A stretch of DNA of 64,000 nt. It comes from Oscillospiraceae bacterium. Lineage in GTDB: Bacteria; Bacillota; Clostridia; Oscillospirales; Ruminococcaceae. This document shows positions 49,432 through 59,418 of the stretch, piece by piece. The translations under genes were made by a program, and so were the position numbers. The notes beneath the pieces were generated by a model. That model did no database searches. It was not told the origin of the DNA and saw nothing but the letters and a program-made list of their open reading frames with translations. Numbering within the stretch: the first letter of the stretch is position 1; the number at the start of each line of letters is the position of its first letter. The stretch spans positions 62,001 through 126,000 of the forward strand of contig CADASU010000004.1 of the NCBI GenBank assembly GCA_902790675.1. Direction: 5' to 3'.

Positions 49432-50955
49432 TTAATTTAAAATTAATGACTCTCCTGTCATTTCATAAGGCTTTTCAAGCCCTAATATTTCTAACATTGT
49501 TGGCGCAATATCCGAAAGTTTTCCTCCGCTGCTACGCAATTTACAATCATATCCAACCACAGTAAATGTTACCGGATTAGTTGTATGAGCAGTAAATGGC
49601 TTTCCTTCTTCATCATACATTTTATCTGCATTACCATGATCCGCAGTAACTATAGCCACACCTCCAGCATTTTCCACAGCATCCAACGTTTTTTTCAAAC
49701 AATCATCAACCGCCTCAACCGCCTTAACTGCAGCATCAAACACTCCAGTATGACCAACCATATCACAGTTTGCATAATTTAAAACAATAACATCATATTT
49801 TCCAGATTTTATTCTCTTAACAACCTCGTCTGTAACCAAATATGCACTCATCTCTGGCTGTAAGTCATATGTCGCAACATTGGGCGATTTAATTAGAGCT
49901 CTATCTTCATTTTTAAACTCTTCTTCCCGACCACCATTGAAAAAAAACGTAACATGAGCATATTTCTCAGTTTCAGCAATCCTAAGCTGATTTAGCCCTT
50001 TGTTTGCTATATACTCCCCCAAAGTGTTTTTCAAAGCAATATCTTCAAAAGCAATTTCTACATTGGATATAGTTTTATCATACTGAGTCATGCAAACAAA
50101 GTTTAATTTTAAATAGCCTCTATTTCGCTTAAACTTATCAAAATTAGATTCAACTAAAGCCCTAGTTATTTCTCTAGCTCTATCCGGCCTAAAGTTAATA
50201 AATATAACACTATCCTCAGCATTTATAGTTGCATTCTCTAAGCAAACAGTTGGAACAATAAATTCATCAGTAACACCGCTTTTATATGACTCCTCTACTG
50301 CTTCTACAGCACTGCCAGCCTTCTTTCCTTCTCCATCAACCATAGCCGCATAAGCTTTCTCTACTCTATCCCAGCGATTATCACGATCCATTGCATAATA
50401 TCTGCCAGAAACAGTTGCAATTTTTCCAGTTCCTATTTCTTTCAACTTTTTCTCGCAACTCTTAATAAATTCAATCCCAGAAGTTGGAGGAACATCTCTT
50501 CCATCAGTAAACGCATGTATATAAACTTCATTTAGTCCAAAATTTTTAGCCATTTCAATAACTCCATACAAATGGTCAATATGACTATGAACCCCTCCAT
50601 CAGATAAAAGTCCCATAATATGCAGCGCCGTGTTATTTTGCTTGCAGCTTTGCATAGCACTAACTAAAACCTCATTGTCAAAAAATTCTCCATCATTGAT
50701 TGACTTAGTTATTCTAGTCAAATCTTGATATACAACTCGCCCAGCACCCATATTAGTGTGGCCCACTTCAGAATTTCCCATTTGCCCTTCAGGCAGGCCC
50801 ACATCCATCCCAGACGCACCAATATCCACAGTAGGACAATTATTCAATATATTATCAATGGTTGGAGTGTTAGCCGCATGTATAGCGTTACCATAATCTT
50901 CTTTATTATCACCAAATCCATCTAAAATAATTAAAACCAAAGGTCTTTTAGCCAT
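49432..50955 (-). CDS. gpmI: 2,3-bisphosphoglycerate-independent phosphoglycerate mutase
   Basis: Interconverts 3- and 2-phosphoglycerate using manganese. The 507-residue alkaline-phosphatase-fold enzyme begins RPLVLIILDGFGDNKEDYGN, has the nucleophile Ser in MGNSEVGHTNMGAG, VYIHAFTDGRDVPPTSG, and late metal ligands in VIVLNYANCDMVGHTG and VTADHGNAD. It is third in the pgk-tpiA-gpmI run. eno does not follow; comEC does. Confidence 0.97.
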   Translation of the reverse strand: MAKRPLVLIILDGFGDNKEDYGNAIHAANTPTIDNILNNCPTVDIGASGMDVGLPEGQMGNSEVGHTNMGAGRVVYQDLTRITKSINDGEFFDNEVLVSAMQSCKQNNTALHIMGLLSDGGVHSHIDHLYGVIEMAKNFGLNEVYIHAFTDGRDVPPTSGIEFIKSCEKKLKEIGTGKIATVSGRYYAMDRDNRWDRVEKAYAAMVDGEGKKAGSAVEAVEESYKSGVTDEFIVPTVCLENATINAEDSVIFINFRPDRAREITRALVESNFDKFKRNRGYLKLNFVCMTQYDKTISNVEIAFEDIALKNTLGEYIANKGLNQLRIAETEKYAHVTFFFNGGREEEFKNEDRALIKSPNVATYDLQPEMSAYLVTDEVVKRIKSGKYDVIVLNYANCDMVGHTGVFDAAVKAVEAVDDCLKKTLDAVENAGGVAIVTADHGNADKMYDEEGKPFTAHTTNPVTFTVVGYDCKLRSSGGKLSDIAPTMLEILGLEKPYEMTGESLILN

Positions 50956-50998
50956 ATATTATTCTCCCTATGCTATAAAAATTATATCAACAAATATA

Positions 50999-51769
50999 TT
51001 ATCCTTTGCTTGCAGAGTTAACGATTGCTGCAAAATCAATTGCCTTTAGCGAAGCTCCACCAATTAATCCGCCATCAATGTCTTCTTTAGACAAAAGTGC
51101 ATCACAGTTTTTAGGGTTCATAGATCCACCATATTGTATAGTCAATTTCTTTGCAACATCCGCATCAAAAATTTCACTAACAACTTTTCTTATATTTCTA
51201 CAAACTTCAGCCGCCTGATTCTCCGTTGCCGTTTTACCAGTTCCAATTGCCCAAACCGGCTCATATGCAACTATTATGTTCTGCATTTGGTCTTTCGAAA
51301 CATCTTTTAATGCTGTTTTAATTTGCAACGAAACAATTTCTGAAGTGACCTCATTTTCACGCTCATCTAAAGTTTCTCCAACACAAACTATTACCTTTAA
51401 ATTTTCTTTCAAAGCAGCTTTTAAGCGCAAATTAACAGTTAAATTCGTTTCTGCAAAATATTGCCTTCTCTCGCTGTGGCCCAAAATAACATACTCAACA
51501 CCGAGCTCTTTAAGCATATCAGCAGAAATTTCACCAGTATATGCTCCACTAGCTTCAAAATGACAATTTTGAGCTCCAATTTTAATGTTAGTTCCAGCAG
51601 TCTCATTCAGCGCTGTTTCAAGGTTTGTAAAAGGAACACATATTACAACATCGCAATCCGCATCTTTAACTAAAGGTTTTAGCTCGCTTATAAGTTCCCT
51701 GGTTTGAACACGGTCGTTGTTCATTTTCCAATTCCCAGCAATAACTGCTCTACGATCTGACTTTTTCAT
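50999..51769 (-). CDS. tpiA: Triosephosphate isomerase
   Basis: Interconverts dihydroxyacetone phosphate and glyceraldehyde-3-phosphate. The 256-residue barrel has AGNWKMNND (Lys), VILGHSERRQYF (catalytic His) and VAYEPVWAIGTGKTAT (catalytic Glu), and GGSMNPKN at the phosphate site. It lies between pgk and gpmI. Confidence 0.98.
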   Translation of the reverse strand: MKKSDRRAVIAGNWKMNNDRVQTRELISELKPLVKDADCDVVICVPFTNLETALNETAGTNIKIGAQNCHFEASGAYTGEISADMLKELGVEYVILGHSERRQYFAETNLTVNLRLKAALKENLKVIVCVGETLDERENEVTSEIVSLQIKTALKDVSKDQMQNIIVAYEPVWAIGTGKTATENQAAEVCRNIRKVVSEIFDADVAKKLTIQYGGSMNPKNCDALLSKEDIDGGLIGGASLKAIDFAAIVNSASKG

Positions 51770-51815
51770 TTAAAATACAACTCCTTAAAAAACCAAAACT
51801 TAATATAAAATAATA

Positions 51816-53027
51816 TTAAGCTTCAGATATGCAAGCAACTCCGGGCAATTCTTTTCCTTCTAAAAACTTCAAAGATGCTCCTCCACCTGTTGAAATGTGA
51901 CTCATTTTGTCGCCAAATCCCAAAATATTAACTGCTGCAGCAGAATCTCCACCACCAATTATTGTTATTGCATCTGTTTCAGCAAGAACTTTTGCAATCC
52001 CCATAGTTCCATTAGCAAGTTGTGGATTTTCAAAAACACCCATAGGCCCATTCCAAACAACAGTGTTTGCTGATCTAATTGCATCAGAAAACATTTCAAT
52101 AGTTTTAGGACCCATATCAACACTCATCCACTCTGGGTCCATATCTTCAGCAGAGCAAATTTTAGTTTCAACTTTAGCATCAATTGGATTTGGAAAATCT
52201 TTTATCATAACACTATCTACAGGCAGAAGCAATTTTACTCCCTTTTCTTCGGCTTTTTTAAGCATTTCTCTGCAATATTCAAGCTTGCTATCATCTACAA
52301 GAGACGTTCCAACATTGTAGCCCTGAGCTTTCAAAAATGTATATGACATTCCTCCACCAATTATTATAGTGTCTGCCTTATCAAGAAGATTTTCAATAAC
52401 AGCAAGCTTATCAACAACTTTTGCTCCACCCAAAATTGTAACAAAAGGTCTTTTTGGATTATCAATAGCATCGCCCAAAAATTTCAATTCTTTTTCAATT
52501 AAATATCCAACTGCTGTTTCATCTATATATTCAGTTACTCCAACAGTAGAGCAATGTTCGCGATGGGCCGTTCCAAAAGCATCGTTAACAAAAACATCAG
52601 CTAAACTTGCAAGTTCCCTGCTAAAATTACTTTCATTTTTTGTTTCTTCCACGCGATATCTTGTATTCTGAAGAAGAACAACATCACCATTTTTCATCGA
52701 AGCAACAGCAGATTTTGCGTTTTCTCCAACAACATTATCGTCTGCAGCAAAAACAACTTCTTTTCCAAGTTTTTCAGAAAGCCTTTTTGCAACAGGAGCC
52801 AAAGACATCGAAGCAACAGGCTCTCCTTTAGGCTTTCCCAAATGGGAACATAATATAACCTTAGCTCCTCCATCAATTAACTTGTTTATGGTTGGAAGTG
52901 ATGCTACTATTCTGTTCTCATCAGTTATTTCACCATTTTTAAGCGGAACGTTAAAATCACAACGAACCAAAACTTTCTTTCCATTAACATCTAAATTATC
53001 TATTGTTTTTTTATTAAGAGCCTTCAT
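51816..53027 (-). CDS. pgk: Phosphoglycerate kinase
   Basis: ATP-generating step of glycolysis. The 403-residue enzyme has [47 protein letters not shown] and the C-terminal [20 protein letters not shown]. The frame opens at 53036, but ATG 53027 gives the family N-terminus [14 protein letters not shown]. It is the first gene of the glycolytic run; gap, its usual neighbour, is not present upstream. Confidence 0.97.
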   Translation of the reverse strand: MKALNKKTIDNLDVNGKKVLVRCDFNVPLKNGEITDENRIVASLPTINKLIDGGAKVILCSHLGKPKGEPVASMSLAPVAKRLSEKLGKEVVFAADDNVVGENAKSAVASMKNGDVVLLQNTRYRVEETKNESNFSRELASLADVFVNDAFGTAHREHCSTVGVTEYIDETAVGYLIEKELKFLGDAIDNPKRPFVTILGGAKVVDKLAVIENLLDKADTIIIGGGMSYTFLKAQGYNVGTSLVDDSKLEYCREMLKKAEEKGVKLLLPVDSVMIKDFPNPIDAKVETKICSAEDMDPEWMSVDMGPKTIEMFSDAIRSANTVVWNGPMGVFENPQLANGTMGIAKVLAETDAITIIGGGDSAAAVNILGFGDKMSHISTGGGASLKFLEGKELPGVACISEA

Positions 53028-53164
53028 AAACACCAAAACCTTTCATAATTAAAATATAAATATAAATTAAGCAAAATTCATTAAAAATTAAATAAATTTG
53101 CAAAAATCAAAGCCTTTTTCATTATATTCTAATTTTAATATTTTTTCAAGCTTTAAACTTAAAA

Positions 53165-53679
53165 GGAAGTGCCCAATAAGGGAAAATATGATATAGTAAA
53201 GAAATGAGATATAAGAATTGTGGAAAGAAACCAAACAAATAAAAGCAGGGAACAGGCAATAAAACTGTATATGAAAGTAAATATTGAAATAGCAGAAGGA
53301 ATAATATTGGGCATAAGTCAAAATATATGAAACGGATTATCTTTATTAGTTTGTATAGAGAAAAAAACAGAACTTACGTGATGACTTTCCTAAAGATCTT
53401 TAATACTACTCTGACGCCTATTCCGTTTATTCAAAAACTTGTTATGAAGACTCCCATATTTCATTGACAAACAAAAGTTAAAATTTTACAGCCAGAAGGC
53501 ATTAATTCTAGCCTTAGGCACATTATATTTTTGCTATATGTTGCTGTTCATGGTTATCTGTGTTTAAAGTTTTCGTCGCTGCCTTTAACAAATTTGCTAT
53601 TTCTAAATTTAATTTTCCTTCGATTAAGTCTTCGCTTTCTCTTTCTTTTTTTATTTAATTTCTCTTTTTGAGAATTCCC
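53165..53679 (+). mobile_element. Degenerate insertion element, copy A
   Basis: About 515 bp that is the reverse complement of 61649-62155 with scattered differences. The left end begins GGAAGTGCCCAATAAGG; the right end is a decayed inverted counterpart. Stops interrupt every long frame. In the sense matching copy B the centre reads as a broken transposase-like stretch. It lies in the 734-bp gap between pgk and the island, and no intact gene was found there. Confidence 0.7.
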
Positions 53680-53728
53680 TTACTTTTTGAGAACGCATCT
53701 TTAATTCGTAATATATATATTACATATT

Positions 53729-53763
53729 AAAATAAAAAGTCGACCTTTTTACATAGATCGACC
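53729..53763 (-). terminator. Terminator after the LRR/ART-like gene
   Basis: On the minus strand a short stem GTCGA/TCGAC (53762-53758 with 53743-53739) encloses a 14-nt loop and is followed by TTTTTATTTT. It is modest in stem length, but well placed 10-40 bp after the stop. Confidence 0.65.
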
Positions 53764-53770
53764 TAATTCA

Positions 53771-55225
53771 CTAAAAAATATTTTCAGAGCAAACTGTAAG
53801 CTTTCCTCTATTTAAAACCTCAAATTGCGATGTTGGAGTATCTTTAGAACAACCGTCTCCTCCCATATTATCATATTCGTTATCAATTAAATCATATCCT
53901 AACGCTCTTGCCAAAAAAGAAAAGTTCATAGTATCTACCCCTAAATTCAACAAACCAACATCTAAGCGATATTTCCCTGTAAAACAGTAATCACTCATAA
54001 ATTTTAAATAATTTTCTATATGAGAATATTTATAAAAATTTTCAATTTTGTTCAATTCACTGCTAGTTATAACTTTAAATTTGTCTGGAGAGACGTCTGT
54101 AAAACAAAATTGAGTTACAGAGCCTATCATTTTTTTAGAAGTATAATCTATAGCATAACTTTTAGCGTGATTAAGATATTTTGTACAAAATATGCCATTA
54201 CATTCACACGGATAATAATAATCACCATATTTAAACGAATCATTAATTTCTTTTATTGTTATTTTTCGCCCACGTTTACTAACGCGAGGAATATCTCCTC
54301 TATATAAAATCAATCGACCATCACTGGTTATTTTATCAAATTCTTCCTTGCTTACAACTGTCGGCTTATCAATAGATTTAGGAGTATATTTATATAAAAG
54401 CCTATCAATATCCTTAGCATCAATTAATTCGCCAAGGTTCCTGCCATTTTGTAATTCACTGTCTAAAATTTTTCTTGCAAACAATTCTGCCTTTTTAGAC
54501 TTTTCTTCTAAATCTTTATCATATGTCTTCACGCTTGCTGGTATATTGCAATCATCCCTTAATTTTTCACATCCAAAAAAAGCATATTCAGCTATTTTAT
54601 CAATGTCTTTAGAAATATTAAAGCATTCTAAGTTTTTACAACCAGCAAAAGCCCCTTTTTCAATATTTTCTAATTTACTTCCTTCTTCTACATTAACCTT
54701 ATTTAAATTAATACATCCCAAAAAACTATCCGCATCAATTTCCCTAACATTTTTATTTATTATAATATTTTCAAGACTAGTACATCCACAAAACATACTG
54801 CTTCCTATTAATTCTAAACCAGCAGGCAAATTAACATCACGCAAACTACAACATCCCATAAATAAATAATCACTTGACAATATATTAGCTTTATTCAAAT
54901 TTTTTACAACATAAAGTTTTGTTGCATTTCTAAAAGCATCAGCATTAATATCAATGCCTTCTTCAGGGAGACTTATTTCTTCAACATTACTTTCACTTAA
55001 AGCTCCACTTTTTATAGAGCCAACAAAATATTCAGTTCCGCCTATATTTAAGTTCTTTTTAATATTTAAAATTTTTATGGATGGGTCAACTCCTGAAACA
55101 ATAAGCTTATGTCCAATACATGTGTATTTTACGCCATCATGCTTAAATTCTTCTACTCCACAAACACCTATGCACTGAAACAAGAAAAATAATGTTAATA
55201 ATGTAAATGAAATTACTTTTTTCAT
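53771..55225 (-). CDS. Secreted leucine-rich repeat protein with ADP-ribosyltransferase-like C-terminus
   Basis: A 484-residue exported protein. Residues 1-24 form a signal peptide. About 80-235 hold BspA-type (LRR_5) repeats such as LPAGLELIGSSMFCGCTSLE and INKNVREIDADSFLGCINLN. A helical linker (about 236-300) leads to a C-terminal domain of about 185 residues resembling ADP-ribosyltransferase-fold exoenzymes: LILYRG (305-310), a GDYYYP then GIFCTKYLNHAKSYA block (344-358), FLARALGYDLI (437-447) and QFEVLNRGKL (467-476). The order and spacing fit that fold, but this is motif-based inference. It has its own promoter and terminator and lies between IS relics beside the transglutaminase-domain genes. 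Likely secreted and acting on a host or competitor protein; the target is unknown. Confidence 0.6.
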   Translation of the reverse strand: MKKVISFTLLTLFFLFQCIGVCGVEEFKHDGVKYTCIGHKLIVSGVDPSIKILNIKKNLNIGGTEYFVGSIKSGALSESNVEEISLPEEGIDINADAFRNATKLYVVKNLNKANILSSDYLFMGCCSLRDVNLPAGLELIGSSMFCGCTSLENIIINKNVREIDADSFLGCINLNKVNVEEGSKLENIEKGAFAGCKNLECFNISKDIDKIAEYAFFGCEKLRDDCNIPASVKTYDKDLEEKSKKAELFARKILDSELQNGRNLGELIDAKDIDRLLYKYTPKSIDKPTVVSKEEFDKITSDGRLILYRGDIPRVSKRGRKITIKEINDSFKYGDYYYPCECNGIFCTKYLNHAKSYAIDYTSKKMIGSVTQFCFTDVSPDKFKVITSSELNKIENFYKYSHIENYLKFMSDYCFTGKYRLDVGLLNLGVDTMNFSFLARALGYDLIDNEYDNMGGDGCSKDTPTSQFEVLNRGKLTVCSENIF

Positions 55226-55292
55226 AACTTTACACTCTCCCTTGCAAAAGATATAATAAATTTTATATTTTACATAATAAAATTATCATATT

Positions 55293-55321
55293 AATCTATC
55301 ACTCGTTTCTACATTTGTCAA
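55293..55321 (-). promoter_or_regulatory. Promoter of the LRR/ART-like gene
   Basis: TTGACA (55321-55316) is 17 bp from TAGATT (55298-55293) on the minus strand, about 70 bp before the ATG. Confidence 0.6.
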
Positions 55322-55462
55322 TTTAATATTTGTCTAAATTGCTCGAATGCAATTAAATATATAATCATAAAAATATTTAATTACTATATTCTGCTATTCA
55401 CCTTTGGCGAACTATATCGTGGAAAAATAAAATATAATTGGCTAATATTTCTGCTAACTTTT

Positions 55463-57010
55463 TTAAAAAGCAATACAGCCAGTCTGCGCCTTAACAGCTT
55501 CAATAGATTCCTTGCTATATTTAATAAATCTATTCAAAGATTCTTCAAACATTTTCAAATTGTCATCAGTGGGATTATCATATATACCATTGTAAGCTTC
55601 CTTAAACTTATTACTCATAGTTGAACATTCTTGAATTTTTTGATAACTTAAAAATCCTCCATCACTATTAAATGCTAAGTATTTATAATATTCATCAAAT
55701 TTGTTGAGAAATTTCTCATTTAATTTTTTTAATTTTTCTTGGTTTTTCTTGTCGATAATGCGGACTTTTTCTCCCAATACTTTAACATTTTTAGGCACAA
55801 ATAATTCTTTATCCTTTGATCCATATATATTTTTTTCATAAATAACACCATTTTCTGCCATATACATATTGGATTGACTTATATCAATAGTATCTAAATC
55901 TTTAGCTTCAGATACATCTATAATCTCATCACCTTTTAAATTTAAAGATTTTATACCCTTTCCAATTTTAAATTTCATACCCAATTTTACCATGTCAGGC
56001 AATATTGAAACATTTTTAACCAACTTTCCATCATCATCTGAATCTAAATATATAAATGCATCGCCTTCTTTTCCTCTCAATTCATAATTAACTCCGTCAA
56101 CTTTATACATTAAATTATTACTATAATCGTCATCCACATAATCGACAATCACCTCTGATATTCTATGTCCAGGATCAATAATAATATTTTTATTAGCCTG
56201 TTTAAATGTTAGTTTCTCATTATAAAAAGCCGGAAAAGCATTTTCAATACTCATTGCATCAGTATCTGTTGAATCTAATAATGTCCAACCAGTACGATTA
56301 GGGTTATTATCTTCTTCTAAATAAATAGCATTATATGCATGACTTTCTCCATCGCTATCTTCAATTGATGTAACAAGTAAACTTGGTATCCCCGCCATTC
56401 TCATCATTAAATTAACAAGATTAGCTTTTCCTTCACATACACCTTTCCCTTTTTTATCATATGCAAAAACAAATACCGCATCTTGTGGTTTTCTGAAGGA
56501 TTCTTTACCATTTTCATCTTTTTCAATGCTTTCATAATCATATTCAATATTACTCGCAACCCATCTATATATTTCGTCTGCTATACGCCAATTTCTGGGC
56601 AACTTATAATATTGACTTATCTTTCCATTTTCTATTCCATCTTCTATTTCATCTTCCGTCATACCAGATTTAGGCGTACTATCATCAACGTTTTTAGTCA
56701 GTTTCTTTACTTTACCGTTTATTTGATCGTATATATTCTTTTCATTTATCTTAACGTTTTCAATAGATCCATCTTTGTGTTTTACTGGGTCTTCTCTATT
56801 TTCTTTTAGTTTATTAATATCTGGAAGTTTTAAAAACTCATCAAAATTTTCCTCTCCTTTTTTAGGCAAACTATCCAAATATTTTAAACTAAACTCGATC
56901 TCCGCCTTTGTTGTATCATCTTCCGCTCCAACAGATGGCACAAGACTTGACATTGCTATAACAGTTGCAACTAAACCAGATACAACTTTTTTCAATCCTT
57001 TCATTTTCAA
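55463..57010 (-). CDS. Secreted transglutaminase-domain protein, paralogue 1
   Basis: An exported protein of about 515 residues. The signal peptide (KGLKKVVSGLVATVIAMSS) ends near VGA. After a charged region the transglutaminase-like core has the full triad, counted from the furthest upstream in-frame codon (57025): Cys197 (GKGVCEGKANL), His229 (GESHAYNAIYL) and Asp251 (TLLDSTD). The C-terminal half holds a degraded BspA-like repeat (ESLNLKGDEIIDVSEAKDL-type). TTG 57010 lies 7 nt after GGAGGG; ATG 57004 would give a 13-nt spacer and cannot be excluded. The N-terminus is nearly identical to two downstream paralogues, but the rest has diverged. Cysteine-protease or crosslinking activity is possible. 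Confidence 0.7.
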   Translation of the reverse strand: MKMKGLKKVVSGLVATVIAMSSLVPSVGAEDDTTKAEIEFSLKYLDSLPKKGEENFDEFLKLPDINKLKENREDPVKHKDGSIENVKINEKNIYDQINGKVKKLTKNVDDSTPKSGMTEDEIEDGIENGKISQYYKLPRNWRIADEIYRWVASNIEYDYESIEKDENGKESFRKPQDAVFVFAYDKKGKGVCEGKANLVNLMMRMAGIPSLLVTSIEDSDGESHAYNAIYLEEDNNPNRTGWTLLDSTDTDAMSIENAFPAFYNEKLTFKQANKNIIIDPGHRISEVIVDYVDDDYSNNLMYKVDGVNYELRGKEGDAFIYLDSDDDGKLVKNVSILPDMVKLGMKFKIGKGIKSLNLKGDEIIDVSEAKDLDTIDISQSNMYMAENGVIYEKNIYGSKDKELFVPKNVKVLGEKVRIIDKKNQEKLKKLNEKFLNKFDEYYKYLAFNSDGGFLSYQKIQECSTMSNKFKEAYNGIYDNPTDDNLKMFEESLNRFIKYSKESIEAVKAQTGCIAF

Positions 57011-57140
57011 AAACAATCCCTCCAATTAAAATTAATTTATAGCTATAAACTTAATAAGCATATCATAATTTCACTAACGATTCATTAATATACTGTAAAT
57101 TTTTTGTTAACATTTACAACTAATCAAATAATTTGCATAT

Positions 57141-57175
57141 TAAAACGACCTCTCTTTTTAATAGAGAAGTCGCTT
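57141..57175 (-). terminator. Terminator after paralogue 2
   Basis: Stem CGAC-C-TCTCT/AGAGA-A-GTCG (57146-57155 with 57163-57172) is followed on the minus strand by GTTTTAATAT. The sequence is identical to the one at 59376-59410, showing that the duplicated unit carried its terminator. Confidence 0.7.
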
Positions 57176-57183
57176 TATTAATG

Positions 57184-59255
57184 TTATTTATTATTTATTA
57201 TTTCTATTTTGCTATTTTCAGGTAACTCTAATTCTTTATTTAATTTTTTATCAAATATTTTGCCATCTCTTTTTTCATATCTTGTTGAATTTGTTATGTC
57301 AATATACTTGAATCCACAGGCTTCAGATAAATCTACTATTTCATCTCTCTCTAAAGTTAAAGCTCCCATGCCACACCTCTTATAATCACAACCATGTATG
57401 TTTATCGGTAGATTAAATTTTTTTAAAAATTCAGGTATTTTAACATTTAAATCTTGTTTTTTTGAAAAATCAGCAAATAAGTAAATATTCTTAGCCTTTT
57501 TTCCGCTATCATCAAGGTCAATACAATATGTTATTCCATCTTCAATGGTTCCGCTAGTATTATAAATACCCGCTATCTCATTTGTTTCTTTACTATAAAG
57601 TATATTGTCTTTTACAAAATATTTATTAGATTTTTCGGCGTTAATCTTTTTCAACATATTAGCCACACTTAAGTTTAAAGTTTCATCGCCTTGTAAATCT
57701 ATAGACTCAATTCCACCGCCTATATGCAATGGCATGCCAACAATATCAGATGGTATTTTAATATTGGTCGCTGGTTTTTTATCATCTCCCGACAATGTTA
57801 CATGTGATTCACCCTCGGTGCCATCCATCCTATATTCAGCTCCATTAATGTTAAGAACATGTTGATAAATATTCTTATGACAATTGTTCATACTAATTGA
57901 ATCTCCGTGGTTATAAATTTCTTTGATCTTATGTGATCTATGAGCAATAATTTTTTTATTATCATCCTGAAAACTTAACTTATTATCATAAAAACTTGGA
58001 AAAAATTCTTTAAAATTAGATAAATTAGCACTAAATTGTTGCTGCCTATCCATTTTTTTATCTTCTAATTTTATTTTTTTTACTTCATCAATACTTACAG
58101 ATGTTTTTGATTTTGTACATATTGTATATGTTCTAGTTTCACCAGTATTTGGGCCCATAGCAAATAAATAAAAATTAAAATCGATTAATCTTATTATATC
58201 TGTAAATTGCTCATTTAATTTATTTATTTTAGGTTTTATTTTTTCGTTCACTTTATCAATGATTTCTTGTAAATTTCCCTCTTGAGTTGCTTGCAAATAC
58301 ATATTTTGTTCTTTTATTTCGCCTCTATATTCATCAAAGGCTTCTTTCAAAATTTTCTCAAATTGTTGAACGTAATCATTATGCCGTTCCATCTTAGATT
58401 CATCACATTTTTTTTGCCACACTCCAATATGTCCTATTAACGATGAAGCCTGTCCACTATTCCAATCAAAACAGCCTGAAAGGTTTTGGTACGGTCCCAT
58501 ATCCACAAGTTCTACAGGTTCTCTAAGATTGCGGTCAGACTTCGACGCTCCCCACGTTGGATCTAATAATACCCAGCCTTTTCGATCACCATTATTACCT
58601 TCTAAATAAATAGCATTAAATGCATGATCTATTCCTTCATTATCAATAGTTGAAACAATATATGTGCTTGGTATTTCTGCCATTTTCATCATCAAAGCTG
58701 TTAGGTCAGCTTTGCCTGCACACACACCCATTTTCTTCTCGTAAACAAAAAATGCATCTTGTGGCTTTATTGCCAATTCATCATAGGCCAGTATGTCCGT
58801 ACAGTATTTTTTGATATTCTCATAACTTTCATAATCATATTCTATTTTATTTGCAACCCATTCATAAATTGCTCTTGCTATTTTCATTTTTTCAGGCAAA
58901 CTTTCATATTCTTTTCTTATATTTTCATCAAGTATTTCTTTTTCATTTCATTTACCTCTTGCTGAATTTTACCATAAACCTCTTTCTCATTTATTTTCAC
59001 GTTTTCAGTCGTTCCATTTTTATGTTTTACTACACTTACTCTCTTTTCTTGTAGTCTTTCAGTATCTGGAAGTTTTAAGAACTCATCAAAATTTGCATCT
59101 TCTTTCTTAGGCAAACTATCCAAATATTTTAAACTAAAAGCAGCTTCTGCGTTTGTTGTATCTCCTTCTGCTCCAACAGATGTCACAAGACTTGACATTG
59201 CTATAACAGTTGCAACTAAACCAGATACAACTTTTTTCAATCCTTTCATTTTCAA
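57184..59255 (-). pseudogene. Secreted transglutaminase-domain protein, paralogue 2, frameshifted
   Basis: Two frames cover one paralogue. The first (from TTG 59255, or ATG 59261/59249, to 58917) encodes the signal peptide and about 110 residues. The second (58899 or earlier to 57184) encodes the core with Cys60, His92 and Asp113 (of the 571-residue frame) and the repeat-like C-terminus. Compared with paralogue 3, a 20-nt insertion at 58946-58965 breaks the frame. The sequence around it includes AAAAAG, where a -1 slip would restore the frame, so a programmed shift is possible but less likely than a mutation. The 3' end and terminator are nearly identical to paralogue 3. Confidence 0.75.
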
Positions 59256-59309
59256 AAACATATCCCTCCAATTAAAATTAGTAGTTAATTTGTAACTATA
59301 AACTCATCT

Positions 59310-59321
59310 ATTATATCACAA
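59310..59321 (-). promoter_or_regulatory. Extended -10 promoter of paralogue 2
   Basis: TTGTGATATAAT on the minus strand (-10 TATAAT at 59315-59310, TGTGA before it), about 55 bp before the start. No good -35 is visible, as expected for an extended -10 promoter. Confidence 0.6.
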
Positions 59322-59375
59322 ATTTATTAGCAATTTATTAATAAAATGTTAATTTTTTATTAATTATCACAATTA

Positions 59376-59410
59376 TAAAACGACCTCTCTTTTTAATAGA
59401 GAAGTCGCTT
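59376..59410 (-). terminator. Terminator after paralogue 3
   Basis: Same stem as at 57141-57175 (59381-59390 with 59398-59407), followed on the minus strand by GTTTTATAAT. Confidence 0.7.
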
Positions 59411-59418
59411 TATTAATG

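Noticed and set aside
52640..52831. Gln-rich plus-strand open frame antisense to pgk
   Set aside because: Mirror of the repetitive codons of pgk; no start signal and no family.
53088..53321. A 77-codon minus-strand open frame upstream of pgk
   Set aside because: It lies inside degenerate insertion element A, has no ribosome site, and its low-complexity hydrophobic translation is antisense to the transposase remnant.
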